NCBI GenBank assembly: GCA_902812415.1
Contig: CADDZJ010000008.1
Span: 1-64,000, forward strand
Length of the DNA: 64,000 bases
Direction of reading: 5' to 3'
Origin: Acidobacteriota bacterium
Lineage (GTDB): Bacteria; Acidobacteriota; Terriglobia; UBA7540
Below the pieces are notes generated by a model. That model was not told the DNA's origin and searched no databases. It worked only from the letters and a program-made list of their open reading frames with translations. Shown here in pieces: positions 34,099 to 44,005 of this stretch. The position numbers and the translations under genes were made by a program. The number at the start of each line of letters is the position of its first letter. The first letter of the stretch is position 1.

Positions 34099-35478
34099 AT
34101 GGGTTCAACATTCATCCGAAGGTGGATCGTGCTGGCATGCGCGCTGGTCATAGCTGCCGCTGCCGTGCCTTTAATGGCGCAGACCGGAGGACTGACAGGC
34201 ACTGCAAAGGGGGTGGACGGCAAGAAACTGGCAGGTTACCCAGTTATCATCGAGCGGCAGGAAATTAAAGGTACTTATAAGACCAAGACCAATAAGCACG
34301 GGAGCTACGTCTATATCGGCCTCCCGATTGGAACCTACAAGGTGATTCTGGAAGACCCCCAAGGCCACCAGCTTTTTTATATTACTCAGCATGTTGGACT
34401 CGGCGATCCCACGGTTGTAGACTTCGACCTCCAGAAAGAAAAAGGAGCACAGCAAGCGCTCGAGGCGATCAAAGAACAGAAGCAGTTTGGCGCGCTTAAG
34501 GAACAGTTTGATCAGGCAAACGCGCTGTATAACCAGGGGAAATATGCTGAAGCAGGCGACGCTTTTGCCAAGGCCCTGCCCCTGGCTAACGGAAAAAATC
34601 AGGAAGCCGTGCTGGAAAACGAGGGCAACGCATACTTCAAGGCCGGCGAGTTTGATAAAGCTGCCCAGGCACTGCAACAGGCCATCGAGAAGGATCCTAA
34701 CAATCAACAATTGCATCTCGCGCTGGCGAACGTCTACGTAAAGCAAGGGAATATGGAGGAGGCGGCCAAGGAGTTCAAGAAGGGCGGCCAGCAAGTGAAT
34801 GAGAAAGCACTGGAGCAGGCTCAAAAGGCAAGCAAGGAAAATCAGGAATTCAAGAACCTTAAACAGGCTTATGATCAGGGCAATCAGCTCTATGCCTCGG
34901 GACAATATGCGCAGGCTGCTGAAATGTTCGATAAGGCCGTTCCTATGGCCAAAGGCAAGAACCTGCCTGTTGTTCTTTCCAGAGCAGCGGACAGCTATGC
35001 AAAAGCCCATCAGTACGACAAGGCCATTGAGGATTATCAGAAGGCGATTCAGGCCGACCCTACCAATGGCGGCTATCTGAATAATCTCGGCAGCATTTAC
35101 GGACAGATGGGCAAACCCGACCAGGCCGTGCAGGAATTTGAGAAGGCCGCACAGGTGGATCCGGCCAATGCCGCACGTTATTACTACAACATCGGCGCCA
35201 TCATGACGAACGCCGGAAAGCCTGATGAGGCGGCAGCCGCGTTCAAAAAGGCGACTCAACTGGACCCTAACTATGCAGATGCTTACTTCCTGGAAGCGCA
35301 GGCTCTGATGGGGAAGGCCAAGGTTGACGCCAACGGCAAAGTTGTTGCCGCGCCTGGAACCATTGAGGCTTTGCAGAGCTACTTGAAAGTGGCGCCGAAT
35401 GGCAAGTATGCCGCGTCCGCGCAACAAATGCTCGACACGCTCACCGGCAAGGTTCAGACACAGTATAAGAAGCACTGA
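34099..35478 (+). CDS. Exported TPR protein with N-terminal carboxypeptidase-regulatory-like domain
   Basis: A 459-residue periplasmic or secreted protein. Signal peptide at residues 1-28 (IVLACALVIAAAAVPLMAQ). Residues about 30-115 form a beta-sandwich (GTAKGVDGKKLAGYPVIIER; SYVYIGLPIGTYKVILEDPQ). The rest is tetratricopeptide repeats, e.g. YFKAGEFDKAAQALQQAIEK and YLNNLGSIYGQMGKPDQAVQ. This combination is frequent in Acidobacteriota. The ATG 34099 is chosen because AGAGGAGGAG lies just upstream and a signal peptide starts there; the open frame from 34057 would add 14 charged residues. Role probably protein-protein scaffolding; not known. Confidence 0.85.
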   Translation: MGSTFIRRWIVLACALVIAAAAVPLMAQTGGLTGTAKGVDGKKLAGYPVIIERQEIKGTYKTKTNKHGSYVYIGLPIGTYKVILEDPQGHQLFYITQHVGLGDPTVVDFDLQKEKGAQQALEAIKEQKQFGALKEQFDQANALYNQGKYAEAGDAFAKALPLANGKNQEAVLENEGNAYFKAGEFDKAAQALQQAIEKDPNNQQLHLALANVYVKQGNMEEAAKEFKKGGQQVNEKALEQAQKASKENQEFKNLKQAYDQGNQLYASGQYAQAAEMFDKAVPMAKGKNLPVVLSRAADSYAKAHQYDKAIEDYQKAIQADPTNGGYLNNLGSIYGQMGKPDQAVQEFEKAAQVDPANAARYYYNIGAIMTNAGKPDEAAAAFKKATQLDPNYADAYFLEAQALMGKAKVDANGKVVAAPGTIEALQSYLKVAPNGKYAASAQQMLDTLTGKVQTQYKKH

Positions 35479-35600
35479 TCGTTATTAAGAAATCGGCGGA
35501 GGGGCTGCTCCCATTCAGAGGATGGCCTCTCCGAGAGGGGTGGGTGCAGAAACCCTTTCCTTTCATTGCAAAATTTCTCTGTTTTCCTCATTCCATCTTC

Positions 35601-36278
35601 ATGAAATCCAGCGCCAACTGTTTACTCCGCGTGTTTGTCGCAGTGTCACTGATAACGGCTGTCTCCTCCTTTGCGGATACCATTCTTCAAACCAACGCGC
35701 AGGGCGAGCGCGTGGTGGTTCAAACCAGCGCCATTGTCATCCGCCAGGACTCGAACAACATCGTTTTCAAACACTTTGACCTGAAGCAGCGTCTCGTCGA
35801 AAAAGAGCAATTAAATCAAGGCAGCCTGCCTTACGAGGTGGTACGCACCAGCCCCGAAGGCAGACAGCAGATTGTGAACATCTGGAAACGGTTCGGATAT
35901 ACCGCTACCGTAGTAGACCAATCCGGAAAGACCGCGCGCGTCTATGACGCTTACCTGGACTTTTTTCCCGGCCCGGGCGTCAGTTCATTCCTTGAATCGG
36001 TGCCTCCAAGAACCAACCTGCCGATCCTGTTTGATGGAGGCGGCGCGGATGAAATTGAGTTTTCTGACATCGCCCGGATTGAGATTCAGGGCGATCACCT
36101 CAAATTGACCCTCACCAACGGCCGTATCAGAACCGGCAAACTTCTGATGCCCACGCGCGAACCCGCCATCGCTCATTTCATGGGAATCACTGACCATTAT
36201 TCTCCCGCCAGCGAAAACACCTATGACTTTTCCCTTCCTCTTTCTCAAATCAAGGAAGTGCGTTTTGAAGAGCAATGA
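35601..36278 (+). CDS. Exported protein of unknown function
   Basis: A 225-residue protein with a signal peptide (KSSANCLLRVFVAVSLITAV, cleavage near SFA-DT). The mature part has no family I recognise; it contains RVVVQTSAIVIRQDSNNIVF, a beta-rich middle (YTATVVDQSGKTARVYDAYL) and a segment FSDIARIEIQGDHLKLTLTN followed by GRIRTGKLL, reminiscent of small beta-barrel domains. The start is uncertain: GTG 35544 has GAGAGGGG upstream but would put 19 residues before the signal peptide. It follows the TPR gene by about 120 bp on the same strand. Confidence 0.6.
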   Translation: MKSSANCLLRVFVAVSLITAVSSFADTILQTNAQGERVVVQTSAIVIRQDSNNIVFKHFDLKQRLVEKEQLNQGSLPYEVVRTSPEGRQQIVNIWKRFGYTATVVDQSGKTARVYDAYLDFFPGPGVSSFLESVPPRTNLPILFDGGGADEIEFSDIARIEIQGDHLKLTLTNGRIRTGKLLMPTREPAIAHFMGITDHYSPASENTYDFSLPLSQIKEVRFEEQ

Positions 36279-36509
36279 CGTTCGTCAGAAAATGCGATTT
36301 TACAAATAAAATTCTTGAGTCTTGAATTCTGAACCCTGAACCTTTCCTACCGGGCGCGAGCCGCAACCCCCACATCTTGGCCCCAAGGCAACCCTTTCCT
36401 CTCCAAACCCTGCTTGAACGTTTAACTCTATGATATGATTCACCACGGCTTGTCTTTTAATTTCATTTCTCGATCTTTTCATGGATGGTCTCAGGAGGTC
36501 ATTGAAGGT

Positions 36510-37928
36510 ATGAGTCAAACTACATGGGGCGTTATCGTAGGCAACCGCGGCTTCTTCCCTGCTGCGTTGGCGCGCGACGGGCGCAGCGAGGTGCTGAAAG
36601 TTCTGGAGCAGGAAGGTTACCGGTCCATCTGCCTGAAAACGGAAGACACAAAATTCGGAGTCGTTGAGACGCTTCAGGACGCTCGCAAGTGCGCAGATCT
36701 TTTCAAACAACACCGCGATGAAATTGACGGCATTCTCGTAACCCTTCCGAATTTTGGCGACGAAAAGGCCGTTGCCAACGCGATTCGGCTCTCGGGTCTC
36801 GAAGTCCCGGTGCTCGTCCATGCCTTTCCGGACGAGCCTCATCACATGCTGATGGGGGGGAGACGCGACAGTTTCTGCGGCAAGATTTCGGTCTGCAACA
36901 ATCTCTGGCAATACGGCATTCGTTTTACGCTCACCAGCCGGCACACCGTGGCTCCGAGCGCCGACTCTTTCCGGAGAGATTTGAAAATGTTTGCTGCGAC
37001 CTGCCGCATCGTTAAAGGCCTGAAAAATGCTCGCGTTGGCGTGATCGGCGCGCGGCCTGCGGCTTTCAATACAGTGCGATTTAGCGAAAAACTGATGGAG
37101 CATGCCGGCATCAGCGTCGAAACCCTGGACCTCTCGGAAGTGCTTGGGCGTATTTCGCGGATGAAGGATGATGACCCCAGATTAAAAGCCAAGCTGGACA
37201 GCATTCATGGATACGTTCCCACGCAGGGTATTCCTTCGGCATCCCTCAACAAGATGGGGAAATTCGGAGTCGTCGTGGATGACTGGATGCAGGCCAACGA
37301 ACTGGCAGGCTCTTCCGTTCAATGCTGGACGGCGATGGAAGAATTCTTCGGCGTGGTGCCGTGCACGTTGATGAGCATGATGTCGAACAACCTGCTGCCG
37401 AGCGCCTGTGAAACTGACATGATCGGCATGATCGCCATGTACATCCTGCAACTGGCTTCCGGGACGCCCAGCGCCATTGTGGATTGGAACAACAATTACG
37501 GCGACGATCCGGACAAAGCCGTTATCTTTCACTGCTCCAATCTGCCCAAGCACTTTTTCGAGGATTTCAAGATGGACTTTCAGGAAATCATCGCCACTTC
37601 AGTGGGCAAAGAGAGCACGTTCGGCACTGTGGTTGGGAAATTAAAGGCCGGCCCTCTCACCTACTGCCGCGTCAGCACGGATGACCTGCATGGCCGCATG
37701 CGCGCCTACGTGGGCGAAGGCGAAATTACTTCTGATAAGCTCGAAAGTTTTGGCGGCTACGGCGTGGTAAAAATTCCCGCCTTGCAGAAGCTGATGCATT
37801 ACGTCTGCAAGAACGGCTACGAACATCACGTCTCGGTCAATCGCAGTCATTACGGGCGGGCGGTGGTCGAGGCGCTCGGGAATTATAAGGGCTGGGAAGT
37901 TTACCATCACCAGCCAGAGTGGTCATAA
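36510..37928 (+). CDS. L-fucose/L-arabinose isomerase-family protein
   Basis: A 472-residue protein starting SQTTWGVIVGNRGFFPAAL after ATG 36510 (AGGAGG about 11 bases upstream; the open frame goes back to 36435 without a site). It has the fold signs of ketol isomerases of the FucI/AraA clan: ILVTLPNFGDEKAVANAIRL, RVGVIGARPAAFNTVRFSEK, VQCWTAMEEFFGVVPCTLMS, a conserved ETDMIGMIAMYIL with candidate metal-ligand Glu/Asp, and DWNNNYGDDPDKAVIFHCSN. It would interconvert an aldose and ketose; the exact sugar is not determinable. It stands alone between an exported protein and an unknown membrane protein. Confidence 0.83.
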   Translation: MSQTTWGVIVGNRGFFPAALARDGRSEVLKVLEQEGYRSICLKTEDTKFGVVETLQDARKCADLFKQHRDEIDGILVTLPNFGDEKAVANAIRLSGLEVPVLVHAFPDEPHHMLMGGRRDSFCGKISVCNNLWQYGIRFTLTSRHTVAPSADSFRRDLKMFAATCRIVKGLKNARVGVIGARPAAFNTVRFSEKLMEHAGISVETLDLSEVLGRISRMKDDDPRLKAKLDSIHGYVPTQGIPSASLNKMGKFGVVVDDWMQANELAGSSVQCWTAMEEFFGVVPCTLMSMMSNNLLPSACETDMIGMIAMYILQLASGTPSAIVDWNNNYGDDPDKAVIFHCSNLPKHFFEDFKMDFQEIIATSVGKESTFGTVVGKLKAGPLTYCRVSTDDLHGRMRAYVGEGEITSDKLESFGGYGVVKIPALQKLMHYVCKNGYEHHVSVNRSHYGRAVVEALGNYKGWEVYHHQPEWS

Positions 37929-38088
37929 GGAAACAACGCGTCGCGGTCTTTCGTCGCAACCCAAAGCAGTTATCCTTGACGTGACGGTGTAACAGGCAAC
38001 TCCGGGGCCAACCGGCTTCGGCAAGGCAAACGCATGCCGGAAAACAGCATGTCTTTGCCATTCGCCGAAGTCCCAGGGAGGGGCAGCC

Positions 38089-38532
38089 ATGGAACATCTT
38101 CAGCAACTGGCGGTCTGGTCAGCAGTAATCGGAGCGGTCATCGCTGCGATCACGACGTTTCTGATGTACTTTCTGCGGGACATTATTCTTGAGGGAAAGA
38201 GGCAGAAGCGTCGCCGTAAGCGAGAACTTGTTGAGGCCAAACTGCGAGAAATTTACTCACCACTCTGGGTGCGCCTGGGAGGAGCAAATGGAGCGCTCAC
38301 CAACATCCTTGGCGACCGTGAGATGCGAACCCGCATTGGAGCTAACTTTCATCTGCTAAGCCCGGAGATGAAGACTCTCTTGGAGAAGATGTTGTTGCTG
38401 GGCAAAGTCACTGACAATGGGCTCACCTATAACGTCAGCGATGGAGAAAAGCTCATCAAGCTTCAGCCGGAATTTGTCGGCGCGTTGAGGAATGATCTCC
38501 AAAAGCTTCAGAAAGAATTTGAGAGCGCTTGA
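38089..38532 (+). CDS. Small membrane protein of unknown function
   Basis: A 147-residue protein with one N-terminal transmembrane helix (about residues 8-29, VWSAVIGAVIAAITTFLMYF), a very basic stretch just inside (GKRQKRRRKRELVEAK) and a cytoplasmic helical domain with LREIYSPLWVRLGGANGAL and LKLQPEFVGALRN-like segments. GGGAGG precedes the ATG by about 8 bases. I recognise no family; the layout suggests an inner-membrane-anchored cytoplasmic protein. Confidence 0.65.
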   Translation: MEHLQQLAVWSAVIGAVIAAITTFLMYFLRDIILEGKRQKRRRKRELVEAKLREIYSPLWVRLGGANGALTNILGDREMRTRIGANFHLLSPEMKTLLEKMLLLGKVTDNGLTYNVSDGEKLIKLQPEFVGALRNDLQKLQKEFESA

Positions 38533-38627
38533 TGATCCTCGCAAAGTCGCCAAGACGCTAAGATAATCTATTTGTTTTCTATGGCAGACTTTGCGCCTTG
38601 GCGTGAGGCCTTTTGTCTGGGGAGCCA

Positions 38628-39503
38628 TTAAGCCCTCACCGACTTGCAGAGATAAATGCCGCTGGGGTCGCCGGACGGAGGCGGGGATCCGCCTGCCTGA
38701 TTAAACGCCTCAACTAATCGGGCAACTCGCGCCTGAGGCACAGCCGCCACCTCGCGCTCGTAAGTGCGCGTGGCAATCGCCGCCCAGCCGCTTGCTTGCG
38801 CTGCATCCAAAATCCCCTGCCCCGCCAAGTGGTCTTTGGGGCGCAGATGTTCGATTGGGGTTTTATCGCCTCTCCACACCGAGCGCATCGCGTCCTCTGA
38901 AGATATATCAAGCAGCCAGTATCGGATACCCGAAAGCTGCGGCGCTTCCGTCGCCAGGGCCGTGAAGGCGGCTCGCGGAAGATACATCAGCAAGCCTTCG
39001 GTGATCATCAATGCCGGCGCAGTTCCGATCCACTCAAAAAGGCCCACGCGGTCTTCGGCCATTGTGAGGTCAGCGGAAAATTGCTCGAAGTGGCAGCGGG
39101 GCTTTTCATCAGCCAGCCGGGTGGCCTTATATTCCAGCATGCTTGGGAAATCAACCTCGAACCAGCGCAGAGTGGGCGGCAGGCTAAGCCGCCAGGGTCG
39201 AGTGTCCAGACCGGCGCCAAGATTCACCACGGTTTCGATCCGCTCGCTTTCAAGGGTCTTTAAGAGCAACTCGTCCATGAGGCGGGCGCGAAGCGCAACA
39301 AAGAAACACATCAGATCGAAAAGGGGCGCAGAACGGGCAATCGCCATGCCGCGCTCGCCTGCCAGCCGCTCCGCATACGGATCGCGGAGCAACCCATCCT
39401 CCCGTCCGGTTTCCATCGCGCGACACGCCGCCACCATCAGCGCCGTATCACCCACATGCTCGATTTGCTTTTCCATGACCGGTCTCTGCGCTCCTGACGT
39501 CAT
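38628..39503 (-). CDS. SAM-dependent methyltransferase of the TIGR00027/leucine carboxyl methyltransferase-like family
   Basis: A 291-residue class I methyltransferase. Landmarks are HVGDTALMVAACRAMETGRE, LLRDPYAERLAGERG, the SAM-binding VVNLGAGLDTRPWRLSLP and FEVDFPSMLEYK, and LMITEGLLMYLPRAAFTAL, all typical of the family related to protein phosphatase methyltransferases and polyketide O-methyltransferases. An internal ATG at 39476 (MEKQIEHVGD) is an alternative start. Substrate unknown. Confidence 0.9.
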   Translation of the reverse strand: MTSGAQRPVMEKQIEHVGDTALMVAACRAMETGREDGLLRDPYAERLAGERGMAIARSAPLFDLMCFFVALRARLMDELLLKTLESERIETVVNLGAGLDTRPWRLSLPPTLRWFEVDFPSMLEYKATRLADEKPRCHFEQFSADLTMAEDRVGLFEWIGTAPALMITEGLLMYLPRAAFTALATEAPQLSGIRYWLLDISSEDAMRSVWRGDKTPIEHLRPKDHLAGQGILDAAQASGWAAIATRTYEREVAAVPQARVARLVEAFNQAGGSPPPSGDPSGIYLCKSVRA

Positions 39504-39545
39504 AAAGCCTGGCCTACGGCGAATGACCGAGACTGCTTCTGCCCG

Positions 39546-40475
39546 CTACGCCCCCAGAACATACTTCGTCATGCGCTGGCTGACATCGCGCAGGTAAGCT
39601 TCGTCGCCTCCTTTCAATTCCGTAATCGCCGCGCCGCGATAATCAATTTCCTGGAACGCTTTGCGCACTTCCGGCCAATCGATGTCGCCATCGCCCAGAT
39701 TGACCCACTCGTAGCAGTCGCCCGTGCGTTTGAAACCCTTCACGTGCACGTCGACAATGCGGGAGCCCAGGGTGCGAATCCAATCCTGCGGATAGCCGTA
39801 GAGCACGACATTCCCAACATCAAACCAGGCTTTCACCCAGGGGCTTTTGAATTCGTCGACGTACCGCGCAAATTCCAGCGGGCTGAGCAGGAACTTATTC
39901 CACACTTCTTCCAGCGCAATCACCACTTTCAATTCTTCGGCCAGTGGAATCAGCTTACGGATTTGCCGTTGTGAGCGCACCCAGGCCTGGCGGTAACCGG
40001 TCTGTTCGTTCACCACAGCGGGAACCAGCAGCACGTAGTGCGCCTCCCAAAGTTTAGCGTTATGCAGGGAGGTTCGCATTCCCTGAAGGCTTTTTTCAAC
40101 CACAGCCGGATCAGCCGATGAAAGCGGATATTTCCAATGATCCATGTTTTCAACCGAGTCGATGGGCAAGCCGGACTTTTCCGCAGCCTCCTTGATTTCC
40201 TCGGCGGCGCGGGGGTCCGTCATGGTTTGGCACTGGATGGTTTCAAAGCCCACATCGCGCGCCATCTTGAAGCGATCCAGATAGCTGAGGTTGGGTGGGA
40301 GCATGCTGATCAGCACGCCCTTCTTGATCGGAAGGGGAGAAGCAGGATCACTCGCGGGCAAGGCAGCGGCATCTGCCGATAACAACCCGGACGCCAACGG
40401 CGTGGCCATTCCCGCGCCGCACGCCGCCTGGAAAGATTTTTTCAAAAACTCACGCCGATTAGAATGCTGAGTCAT
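39546..40475 (-). CDS. Exported sugar phosphate isomerase/epimerase-like protein (Tat signal)
   Basis: A 309-residue xylose isomerase-like TIM-barrel protein with a Tat signal (MTQHSNRREFLKKSFQAACG, twin arginine at 7-8). Barrel features include VGFETIQCQTMTDPRAAEEI, HYVLLVPAVVNEQTGYRQAW, VVIALEEVWNKFLLSPLEFA (metal-ligand Glu expected here), VKAWFDVGNVVLYG and DVHVKGFKRTGDCYEW, ending with GAAITELKGGDEAYLRDVSQ. Substrate unknown. It lies 43 bp upstream of the methyltransferase on the same strand. Confidence 0.88.
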   Translation of the reverse strand: MTQHSNRREFLKKSFQAACGAGMATPLASGLLSADAAALPASDPASPLPIKKGVLISMLPPNLSYLDRFKMARDVGFETIQCQTMTDPRAAEEIKEAAEKSGLPIDSVENMDHWKYPLSSADPAVVEKSLQGMRTSLHNAKLWEAHYVLLVPAVVNEQTGYRQAWVRSQRQIRKLIPLAEELKVVIALEEVWNKFLLSPLEFARYVDEFKSPWVKAWFDVGNVVLYGYPQDWIRTLGSRIVDVHVKGFKRTGDCYEWVNLGDGDIDWPEVRKAFQEIDYRGAAITELKGGDEAYLRDVSQRMTKYVLGA

Positions 40476-40558
40476 CTGGCCTCCATGGATTTGAATCGCT
40501 CGTAAGAAGCTCCGGCTTTGCTGTGTTTTGGCGGAATTTCCGCGCAGTCCGTTCCAGA

Positions 40559-40876
40559 CTACGAACTTCGCTTGGATTCGGGACGGCCAGTGTTAGAGTC
40601 GCCGCCAATCACCACTGTCCACGGGCGAACTTCCCATCGCTTGACTAACCCATTCAGCACGTAGGGATCGGTGCGCGCAAAGGCTTCCGCCACGGCCGGA
40701 CTCTCACCGCGAAAAATCAGCAAGGCCCGGTCGGCAGGCTCAGCCAACGCCCCTCCCAGCACCACCTCGCCGCGAGCATGGGCCTCCCGTGCAAGTCGCA
40801 GATGTTCCTCGCGGTAGATAGCGCGGCGAGTAAGGTAGTCATCCACCAGATCGTAGAACAGCGCATAGTATGGCAC
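40559..40876 (-). CDS. YciI-like protein
   Basis: A 105-residue protein that begins at GTG 40876 (VPYYALFYDLVDDYLTRRA) with a strong GGAGGAAA upstream; the longer frame to 40939 overlaps the neighbouring gene's end and lacks a site. Family features: HLRLAREAHARGEVVLGGAL, ALLIFRGESPAVAEAFARTD and the final KRWEVRPWTVVIGG. The YciI fold is a ferredoxin-like dimer whose enzymatic role, if any, is unclear. It lies 59 bp downstream of the molybdopterin oxidoreductase and is probably co-transcribed. Confidence 0.88.
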   Translation of the reverse strand: MPYYALFYDLVDDYLTRRAIYREEHLRLAREAHARGEVVLGGALAEPADRALLIFRGESPAVAEAFARTDPYVLNGLVKRWEVRPWTVVIGGDSNTGRPESKRSS

Positions 40877-40935
40877 GATAATTTCCTCCCGAAGCGTGTT
40901 AACGACGCAGCACAACACGGCCTGGCCGCATTGCA

Positions 40936-43143
40936 TCACAGCTTTTCCAGCCGCACGTAAACGTTATACTCCGGTTCCTTGCTGGCCGGGTCAAGCACGT
41001 GCGGCAACAGAACGTTCGCCTCAGGCCAATAAGCCTGGAGCGTGCGCGGCGCCACATCTTCCAGGCGACAGATGCCCTGGAATTCACCAACCGCCGACCG
41101 TAATCGAACTCGGTCGCCCTCGCGCAAGCCCCATTCAGCGGCATCTGCCGGGCAAATGAACACGTCGGTCCGGCTTCCGCCGGTCAGCACATCCTGCTGG
41201 CCAAGAATCATGGAGTTGAACTGCTGCCCGCGCCGCGTGGTGAGATAGAACATCGATTCCGGCAATTCAGGCGGCAGAACAAGAGGCGTAAAGACGGCGC
41301 GGCCATCCGGCGTGGGACATTTTCCACCGGTGCAAAGCATTGCGCCGCCATATTGCACCCAGTGCCCCTCTTTCTTCAGCCCGCCGATGCCGCGATACAT
41401 CGGAATGACGCGCTCCATTTCATCCCGAATCTGCTGGGCATGATCGAAATGGATCAGACGGCTCTTTTCAGCGCCGATCACGCGTTCAGCTATCAGCATC
41501 GGAATCTGCCATTCGGGCTTGGCCTCGCCGATCCTCGGCCCCGGAATTTCGGGTGAAAAGCGAATGCGACGCTCCGTATTTGTGATCGTGCCGCCCCCTG
41601 GCTGTTCATATCGAGTCTGACCCGGCAGCAGGAATACCGCTTCCCCCGGTTCAGCAAACATGGAACTGTTGAGAAAAATGTCCTGATGCACCCGGCAGCG
41701 GACGCTGGCAAGGCCCCTGCCTGCGCGTTCCGGCTCCGGCAAAGTTTCCAGGAAATTCCCGCCTTGAATATAAAACACGTCCAGCCCGCCCTGGAGCGCG
41801 CGATCCACCATTTCCGCCGCCGTAAGGCCGGGCAGGTCAGGAACAGGAAATCCCCAGAGTTCAGAAAACTTCCGCGCGTTTTCAGAGTTCACCGCGAGAC
41901 CGCCCGGAAACGCTCCGGGCACGCAACCCACTTCCGCCGCGCCCTGAACGCCGCTGTGCCCCCGAATGGGAACTAAGCCACAATTCTTGCGGCCCAGCAT
42001 GCCTCGCGCCAGAGCCAGATTCACCACCGCTTTCACATTCTCCACCCCAAAACGGTGCTGCGTGAGGCCCATGCTCCAGATAAAAATGGCCGTGCGCGCC
42101 CTGGAATAGGTCTCCGCCAACCGCCGCATTTCGTGGCGATTCAATCCCGATCCTCTTTCGAGATCGTCCCAACTCTGCGCGCTGACCGCTTCCTTCACTG
42201 ATTCAAAATCGCGCGTGCGCTCGCGGATGAAATCATGATCAAGCCAATCGCGTTCAATCAGCCATTTGAGAACCCCATTCAGGAAAGCGATGTCGCCTCC
42301 AACGCGCACCTGATAAAAATCATCCATCATCCGCGTGCCGAAAATGGCGCTGCGCACTACGGAGGGAACCCAGTAGCGCTCAAAACCCGGTTCGCGGTAC
42401 GGATTCACCGCCACAATGCGCGCGCCCTTCCGACGCGCATAATAAAGGTACTTCAGGGAAACCGGTTGATTGTTGGCCAGATTGGTTCCCAGCAGAAGGA
42501 TCAGGTCCGCGCCAATCCAATCGGAATAAGAGCACGTAGAGGCTGCTACGCCGATGGTCTGCTTCAGCGCGGTCGTCGAGGCCGCATGGCAAAGCCTCGC
42601 GGCATTATCGATGTTATTCGTGCCCAGCAGCCGGGCCGCTTTCTGCGCAACGTAATATGACTCGTTGGTGAGGCCGCGTGAGGTGTTGTAAAAAGCCATC
42701 CGGTCGGGCGGGCAATCTCGGAGGTGACCCGCGATGCCATCCAGCGCTTCGTCCCAGGAAATCCGCTTGAATCCCGGCTCGCCCTTGCGGCGCAGCATGG
42801 GATAGGCCAGCCGGCCCAGATTGCGAAGCTCCTGATTCCGAAGCTGGCGGAGCGGTTCGATGTTGTTCAGGCGCGCGTGATCCAGGGCCGGCATGGTATT
42901 CACACGAAGCAGCTTCAGCCGCGTCATGCAAAGATGAACGCCTCGGATGGTATTGTCGCGCAACCCCGCCGGGCCCAGAGAGCAGCCGTCACATACTCCG
43001 TGTCGCAGGATGCGCCAGGCGTAAGCCAAATTGTCGCGGTTCTCCCAGGCAACCTGGGCCATCTCCAGATAGTGATGAGGCTTCGTAAAGCCCAGCCCGA
43101 ATGGAATCCAGCTTACAGTGTCTTGTCTTCTCTCACCCGGCAT
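40936..43143 (-). CDS. YdeP/FdhF-like molybdopterin oxidoreductase (TIGR01701-type alpha subunit)
   Basis: A 735-residue protein of the molybdopterin dinucleotide-binding oxidoreductase superfamily. The N-terminus has VCDGCSLGPAGLRD, typical of the YdeP-like branch (fewer cysteines than ordinary formate dehydrogenases). It is followed by GFKRISWDEALDGIAGHL, DNAARLCHAASTTALKQTIG, LLGTNLANNQPVSLKYLYYA and a C-terminal MoCo-binding domain including TTRRGQQFNSMILGQQDVL and REGDRVRLRSAVGEFQG. YdeP is associated with acid resistance in E. coli and its reaction is undefined. No FdhD-like gene is in the window. Confidence 0.92.
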   Translation of the reverse strand: MPGERRQDTVSWIPFGLGFTKPHHYLEMAQVAWENRDNLAYAWRILRHGVCDGCSLGPAGLRDNTIRGVHLCMTRLKLLRVNTMPALDHARLNNIEPLRQLRNQELRNLGRLAYPMLRRKGEPGFKRISWDEALDGIAGHLRDCPPDRMAFYNTSRGLTNESYYVAQKAARLLGTNNIDNAARLCHAASTTALKQTIGVAASTCSYSDWIGADLILLLGTNLANNQPVSLKYLYYARRKGARIVAVNPYREPGFERYWVPSVVRSAIFGTRMMDDFYQVRVGGDIAFLNGVLKWLIERDWLDHDFIRERTRDFESVKEAVSAQSWDDLERGSGLNRHEMRRLAETYSRARTAIFIWSMGLTQHRFGVENVKAVVNLALARGMLGRKNCGLVPIRGHSGVQGAAEVGCVPGAFPGGLAVNSENARKFSELWGFPVPDLPGLTAAEMVDRALQGGLDVFYIQGGNFLETLPEPERAGRGLASVRCRVHQDIFLNSSMFAEPGEAVFLLPGQTRYEQPGGGTITNTERRIRFSPEIPGPRIGEAKPEWQIPMLIAERVIGAEKSRLIHFDHAQQIRDEMERVIPMYRGIGGLKKEGHWVQYGGAMLCTGGKCPTPDGRAVFTPLVLPPELPESMFYLTTRRGQQFNSMILGQQDVLTGGSRTDVFICPADAAEWGLREGDRVRLRSAVGEFQGICRLEDVAPRTLQAYWPEANVLLPHVLDPASKEPEYNVYVRLEKL

Positions 43144-43231
43144 CAGCTCTCCTGCAGCGTGGTTATCATAACATCATAAAGTATTCCGTTCACTCCCATC
43201 GCAGGCAGCTCAGACTCCGCGTTTTTTATTC

Positions 43232-43333
43232 TGGATTTCTTTTTAACAAAATGGAGGGATGTTTCGCGGAGTTTACCCCAGACTTAAATACAGGGATTCT
43301 TCCGCTTCGCTTGCGCTCTGCGTCAGAATGACA
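43232..43333 (+). repeat. Partial copy of the palindromic element seen at 15546-15673
   Basis: It shares GGGATGTTTCGCGGA (43256-43270), GGGATTCTTC (43293-43302) and CAGAATGACA (43324-43333) with that element in the same order, plus an upstream A/T-rich part. The left arm with TGTCATTCTG/GAAGAATCCC is missing, so it cannot form the long hairpin. Confidence 0.65.
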
Positions 43334-43354
43334 AGCGAGGGCTTCACAGTGAGA

Positions 43355-43956
43355 CTATTTGACGACATGCAGGGTGATATCCACTCTCAACACGCGCCCG
43401 CTGATAGGGTCTGTCGCCATGGTGCTTTCGATTGTCTGCCCGTCACGCATAACCAAATCAAGGCTGGTACTGAAATTGCTAAAAATAGGTTGAGGGGCAA
43501 GCCCGAAGGCCATGGATTTGTTTTCTTTTCCTGAGATCTCAGGTTGTTGAGTCACATAGGAATTCGTGTTAAACGTCGCATTTTTTGGCGAATAGAGAGA
43601 AGATCGTGAGAGCGTCAATTGAATCTTGAAAAGTCCTCCTCCCAATATGCTTCCTATGCAATCAATGTCGGTTCCAACATTTTGATAACCGAATTGCCCG
43701 TTTCCGTAAGGAATTGGCACACGGAGGCCCATCCGAAGAGTAGACTTACTTGGATGGTTGCTTGCGGGGGCTGGAATCGTATAGGGCAAGCTGCTTAACT
43801 CCTTTGCCCCCTTGTATTCCTTAAAGACCACCTGCACTTTGATGGGCACCATCGGGCTCGCAGGCTCAGCGAGGGCTTCCTTGTTTTAGCCCTCTGCCAC
43901 AATCCCAGGATCAGGAAGCTGAGAATCACCATCATTGAAATTTTTCTCGATCGCAT
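43355..43956 (-). pseudogene. Exported protein of unknown function with a frameshift after the signal peptide
   Basis: ATG 43956 with AAAGGAG upstream begins a signal peptide (MRSRKISMMVILSFLILGLW). After about 24 codons the frame must shift: the mature sequence (EALAEPASPMVPIKVQVVFK, SLPYTIPAPASNHPSKSTLR, GYQNVGTDIDCIGSILGGGL, ending SGRVLRVDITLHVVK) is in the -1 frame. The shift falls at an A-run (GCTAAAAC near 43885-43892); one lost A would explain it. The family seems to travel with ECF sigma/anti-sigma genes in acidobacteria, as here. Function unknown. A homopolymer sequencing error is the main alternative to true decay. Confidence 0.75.
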
Positions 43957-44005
43957 ATTATGCTCCTTTGCTGCTCCCCTTTTGTTGAAGCGCGGAGTGC
44001 AGCGC